A stretch of 36,186 bases of DNA. Source: Fibrobacter succinogenes (GTDB taxonomy: Bacteria > Fibrobacterota > Fibrobacteria > Fibrobacterales > Fibrobacteraceae). The notes under the pieces were generated by a model. That model saw only the letters and a program-made list of their open reading frames with translations. It was not told the origin of the DNA and made no database searches. A program made the translations under genes and the position numbers. The stretch is from assembly GCA_902800345.1 (NCBI GenBank), contig CADCDO010000026.1, forward strand, positions 1 to 36,186. Reading direction: 5' to 3'. Shown one piece after another: positions 32,924 through 36,186 of this stretch (the first letter of the stretch is position 1; each line of letters starts with the position of its first letter).

Positions 32924-34288
32924 ATGGATGTGAAAAAAAGTTTTTCATTATTTGTTTTGCTGCTTGCCCTGCTTTTGGCTGCATGCTTAAAAGACGATGT
33001 CAAACCTTCGAATGGAATAGAATTCGTTCGTATCGGTGAACAAGTATGGATGGCGAAAAATATGGACACGGATGTTAGTGGAAGCTTCTGCTACAAAGGG
33101 GACTCGCTGAACTGCAAAAAATATGGACGGCTATACACTTGGGATGCTGCGCAAAAAGTGTGCCCTGATGGATGGCGCTTGCCGACCGAAAATGACTTTA
33201 GACAGTTAAGAGAATATGCTAGAAGTGTTGATGAAAAAAATATAGCTTCAGTCCTGAAAAGTCCCGAGTGGGATTCGTTAGGGCGTAAGAATGGCTTCAA
33301 TGCGCTTCCTGGAGGATATCGGAGTGAATTGTACGAATTGGGTCTCTATGGCCCCACATATTATGACATCAGTATTCCTCGATATCTTTCTCTTTCTTTT
33401 GACGCGTTCAAGAAAAATGGCTTGAGTATTTGGGATTCGTTGTTCTATTTTGCCAAAGGGGAAAATGCATTCTTTTGGAGTGTCGCCAACAAGGATATAA
33501 ATGATTCTGTCGAAAATTCTGGAGGCGGTGTCTGGTATCTCCATAAGGACGGCGATGGCTTTTATTATTCTCGCTTGTGGAAAGATCATATTCGGAAAAA
33601 ATATTACGATAAGTGGGAAAATTTTGTATGGGATGTTGACCGTGAACGAACGGAATCTCATGTGGATGTGTGGTACAAGATGGCAATGCATGCTTTGGCG
33701 TTTCCTGTTCGCTGCATAAAGGATTTGCCAGAACAGAAGGGCTTGGAACCCTCTAAACAAGATGAAGATGAAAAGGCTCTTATAACAAAGTGGTTGGACG
33801 AAACACAACTTGATTATTATACTCGTTGTAATGAAGGATGGGCCTGTGAAAACGGCCTGTTCTGTGGTCCGTTAAAAAGGTGCCAAAAATTCTGCATGGA
33901 CCCAAAAGACAGTTCGTATGTGATGCTTACGGGATACCAAATTTTTAAAGGCAATCCAAGAAAAGAATTTAAAGAGTTTTTTCAGTTTGATTTTGAAGAA
34001 TACGATGGCGGGATTACTTGGGTTAGTTCCGAAAATATCGCATGTAGAGAGAGTGGTTATTCTATCGAAATGATAGTGGGGTTTCTCAGGGAGAAGGTTT
34101 ACACAATAGATATTGATCGAGACGGAAATGTATCTTCGTCCTCCCAAATTAAAGGATGCCTGCAGCTTTACGATATGGAATCTCATAAACTGAAAAAAGT
34201 GGGGGACCACTGCAATGAAGTTTATTCTTCTTTTCCTAGGGATGAATTCTATCGATTTGTACACAATAGAACATCAGTTCAAGATTAA
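32924..34288 (+). CDS. FISUMP lipoprotein with Cys-rich C-terminal domain, paralogue
   Basis: 454 aa. Starts 9 nt after the previous gene, with AGGGG upstream of ATG 32924. Lipobox LLLAAC (Cys21). The FISUMP domain (34-265) has IGEQVWMAKNMD, CKKYGRLYTW, CPDGWRLPTENDF and FPVRC, with a large insert (about 135-240) rich in aromatic residues relative to its neighbour. The C-terminal region (280-454) shares CGPLKRCQKFC (314-324) with the upstream protein. Tandem duplication followed by divergence is likely. Function unknown. Confidence 0.85.
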   Translation: MDVKKSFSLFVLLLALLLAACLKDDVKPSNGIEFVRIGEQVWMAKNMDTDVSGSFCYKGDSLNCKKYGRLYTWDAAQKVCPDGWRLPTENDFRQLREYARSVDEKNIASVLKSPEWDSLGRKNGFNALPGGYRSELYELGLYGPTYYDISIPRYLSLSFDAFKKNGLSIWDSLFYFAKGENAFFWSVANKDINDSVENSGGGVWYLHKDGDGFYYSRLWKDHIRKKYYDKWENFVWDVDRERTESHVDVWYKMAMHALAFPVRCIKDLPEQKGLEPSKQDEDEKALITKWLDETQLDYYTRCNEGWACENGLFCGPLKRCQKFCMDPKDSSYVMLTGYQIFKGNPRKEFKEFFQFDFEEYDGGITWVSSENIACRESGYSIEMIVGFLREKVYTIDIDRDGNVSSSSQIKGCLQLYDMESHKLKKVGDHCNEVYSSFPRDEFYRFVHNRTSVQD

Positions 34289-34399
34289 TATTTAATTTTT
34301 AGCGTATGGTGGAATAACTAGTTTTTCTATTATACAGGTAGGATTGTAGAGTAAATTATAACGCCGGATTGCTTACCAAAAGAAAGGTCTCCAATAACT

Positions 34400-34976
34400 A
34401 TGCGATTACTTGTAATATTGACTTTGCTACTTTGTGTCCTTGCAAATTCTCGATCCTATACAGTATTTGCATTAAACGATGAATCTCGTTATTTCCGTCA
34501 GGATTCCGCCTTGATTGTTTCTTCAAAATTTATAGAAATAAAAACTCCTTTTGAAAAATCTATCATGGATAGAATTTTTTATGGAAAGACGCCTGTTCTT
34601 ATAGATACGCTATCTAAGTTTGTAGAAAAAAAAGAATATGGACGATTGTTTGCTGATGGAAAGAACGTTTCGAACTGATTACGAAACTTTTATTGGAATT
34701 GACGGAAGTTTAGCTTATGTCCAGACAAGGGACTTTATTGAACGTTCTGATCATCCGTATGATTGCGGTGATTTCTTAAAAAAATTATCGGCGCAATATT
34801 TTCTTGTGAAATCTGATTTTTATTACAAAAAGTTTTATAATGAAGATTTTCTAATTACGAATAAGAAAATGAAATCTCGTCGAGGTTTCAGTTGCAGGGG
34901 CTGGGTCGGTTTCCCTTTAAATGAGTTTGGAAAAGAAGAGATTGATTTTTTGAAAAAACTTGAGAAAACGCCATGA
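34400..34976 (+). pseudogene. Secreted protein gene, apparent frameshift, copy 1
   Basis: The first frame (34400-34678, 92 aa) has a signal peptide (MRLLVILTLLLCVLANS) and stops early. A second frame (34638-34976) carries the rest, with YDCGDFLKKLSAQYFLVKS, which matches CIDYLMKLNSKFLFVK in the following gene. The second part has no signal peptide of its own, so a single ancestral gene broken between about 34626 and 34676 is the simplest reading; an A8 run (34626-34633) lies at the left edge of this interval. The end overlaps the next gene by ATGA. Family unknown. Two separate short genes remain possible. Confidence 0.55.
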
Positions 34977-35871
34977 TGAAAAGAATAGTCTTGCTTCTAC
35001 TGTTTTGCTTTTTTTCTGTTTTTGCAGAAGGTAAAAATATTCAATGCGGGTTTATACCTTGTCAAATCAAGGATGCCGAGGCAATCTCTTTTTGGTGGAA
35101 TCGAATTGCTTTTTCTAGAATCTCACAAGAATATGTGATTTTGATACTGAAAGTATAGAAAGCTTTCGATCTATAGACCATAAGTTTGTACATACAATAA
35201 CAAAAAACTGGTCGAGTCCTCTCGAGTTGGACGAAGTCAAAAAATCAAAAGACAAAAAATTTATTTTACGGCAACCTGTAGCAGAATGGTCTCAGTTATA
35301 TATTTTGTCAAAGGAAGCAAAAGAAATTGAGCAATTTTTGAAAAAAGTTGTTTCTGAACATGAAATTTTGAATGCGGATTCTCTTATGCGGGATTTTGTC
35401 AAAAAAAGGCCCGCATATGTCAAAAAAGCAGTGAGGTCGGAAGAAGAATTTTACGCAAAAATTCTACAGTATTTGGATTCGGCTAAAACATTGGATGGTA
35501 TATCGGGAAAAATTTCTCCTCCGAAGATAAGTACTCGAGATGGATTGTTGGTAGTTAATAATGAATTGTTGAAAATGGCTGTATTGGGTTCTGATTCTTT
35601 GGATGTGGATTCCTTGTTTCGCTATGTTAGCATGATACCTCCAAACAAGGGTTCAACGGCTTGCATTGATTATCTGATGAAGCTTAATTCGAAATTTTTG
35701 TTTGTCAAATTTGGGAGAGATCCCTTGTCTTGTGATGATTCAAAACCCTGGATAGCCATCAGTAAAAAAGCCCTTACACCGGAAGAAAGAGCATTTTTAG
35801 ATGGCATTGTGAAAGTACCTTTAGCACCGTTGAACGAAACAGGAAAACTCATCATTCGTAAGAATTTGTAG
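34973..35871 (+). pseudogene. Secreted protein gene, apparent frameshift, copy 2
   Basis: ATG 34973 overlaps the previous stop (ATGA). The first frame (to 35158, 61 aa) has a signal peptide (MMKRIVLLLLFCFFSVFAEG) and then stops. Frame 1 is open from 35119 to 35871 and continues with DFDTESIESFRSIDHKF, so a missing G near 35135 (TATGTG-ATTTTGAT) would join them into about 299 aa. The C-terminal part includes CIDYLMKLNSKFLFVK and ALTPEERAFLDGI, related to the end of the gene at 34400-34976. TTG 35227 could start the second part alone, but without a signal peptide. Family unknown. Confidence 0.55.
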
Positions 35872-35949
35872 CGTTGTGTTTGGTGCTTTTGTATTTCGTC
35901 TATTAGCAAGCTTGAAATAAGAGCGATATAGGAATTCCGTTGGCAATAT

Positions 35950-35996
35950 ACAAGAAACCCCGCGTGATTCGGCTGGCTCACCAACCTCCGCGGGGC
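35950..35996 (-). terminator. Terminator of aspS
   Basis: On the minus strand CCCCGCG (35995-35989), a 24-nt loop, CGCGGGG (35964-35958), then TTTCTTG. The loop is long but the stem is strong. Confidence 0.55.
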
Positions 35997-36074
35997 ATTT
36001 CTCACGTCTTAGATTCGTTGAGTATGGATTACCTGGCTTGTGGCCGGAATGTCTTCCTAGCCACTAACCACTGT

Positions 36075-36186
36075 TTACTTGCCTTTAGGCATCTGCACGG
36101 AGATGTGGATGTCCTGCAACTGCTGCAGATCCACTTCGCTCGGGCACTGGTCCATCGGGCTAGAAGCGCTCGTGTTCTTCGGGAAC
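36075..36186 (-). CDS. aspS: Aspartyl-tRNA synthetase, C-terminal end (partial)
   Basis: Only the last 36 codons are present, ending at TAA 36077-36075; the gene continues beyond the window. The tail reads FPKNTSASSPMDQCPSEVDL followed by QQLQDIHISVQ, matching the conserved end of bacterial AspRS (FPK..SA..PM..APSEV...QL.ELHI). The enzyme charges tRNA-Asp in the cytoplasm. Whether it is discriminating cannot be judged from this fragment. Confidence 0.82.
   Translation of the reverse strand, partial: FPKNTSASSPMDQCPSEVDLQQLQDIHISVQMPKGK

Overview
The window looks like chromosomal DNA from a Fibrobacter species (phylum Fibrobacterota). Three or four lipoproteins carry the FISUMP domain (Fibrobacter succinogenes major paralogous domain), with the GxxxWMAxNL, CEKYGRLY and CPEGWRLP signatures and poly-Ser linkers after the lipobox. 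The lexA promoter holds an exact match to the unusual operator I recall for F. succinogenes LexA (TGCNC-N4-GTGCAT). Candidate promoters often have a TATATT -10. All identifications rest on reading the translations and on memory of the families; no search was run.

Layout. 1-150 is the 3' end of a glutamate dehydrogenase gene, followed by about 850 bp of tandem box-plus-hairpin repeats. 1012-1937 is a frameshifted FISUMP lipoprotein gene. 2545-4554 is a membrane PAS-GGDEF-EAL protein with a degraded GGDEF and an intact EAL motif set, behind a T-rich leader with a stem-loop. 4611-6066 holds tatD and greB on the minus strand with palindromic intergenic repeats. 6625-8454 is an unusual DUF2062-DUF1015 fusion. 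8789-11566 is a lepA-lepB pair on the minus strand. 11709-13378 is a secreted cyclophilin followed by a zinc-finger protein with a long Ala/Lys/Pro tail. lexA (minus) and another FISUMP lipoprotein follow, then tRNA-Pro(UGG) with a trail of hairpins and copies of its own 3' end. 16290-17831 encodes two paralogous membrane proteins of unknown function, and 17893-20145 a CotH-kinase lipoprotein.

20465-26348 is the most coherent system: a minus-strand operon of (ATP-grasp + alpha-E fusion), transglutaminase-like protease, circularly permuted ATP-grasp, and alpha-E protein. This gene set is a known but poorly characterised predicted peptide-ligase system. Here one ATP-grasp copy has lost its metal-binding and glycine-rich motifs and is fused to a diverged alpha-E domain, so the operon appears to pair an active enzyme with a pseudoenzyme. 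Divergent from it is an AlsS-type acetolactate synthase followed by a possible 57-residue ORF.

28676-35871 is an AT-rich run of lipoproteins and secreted proteins on the plus strand: two Asp-box proteins flanking a secreted protein, two FISUMP lipoproteins that share an extra Cys-rich C-terminal domain, and two tandem related secreted genes that both appear frameshifted. The window closes with the 3' end of aspS on the minus strand. Housekeeping genes are intact, whereas all three apparent frameshifts lie in surface-protein genes.
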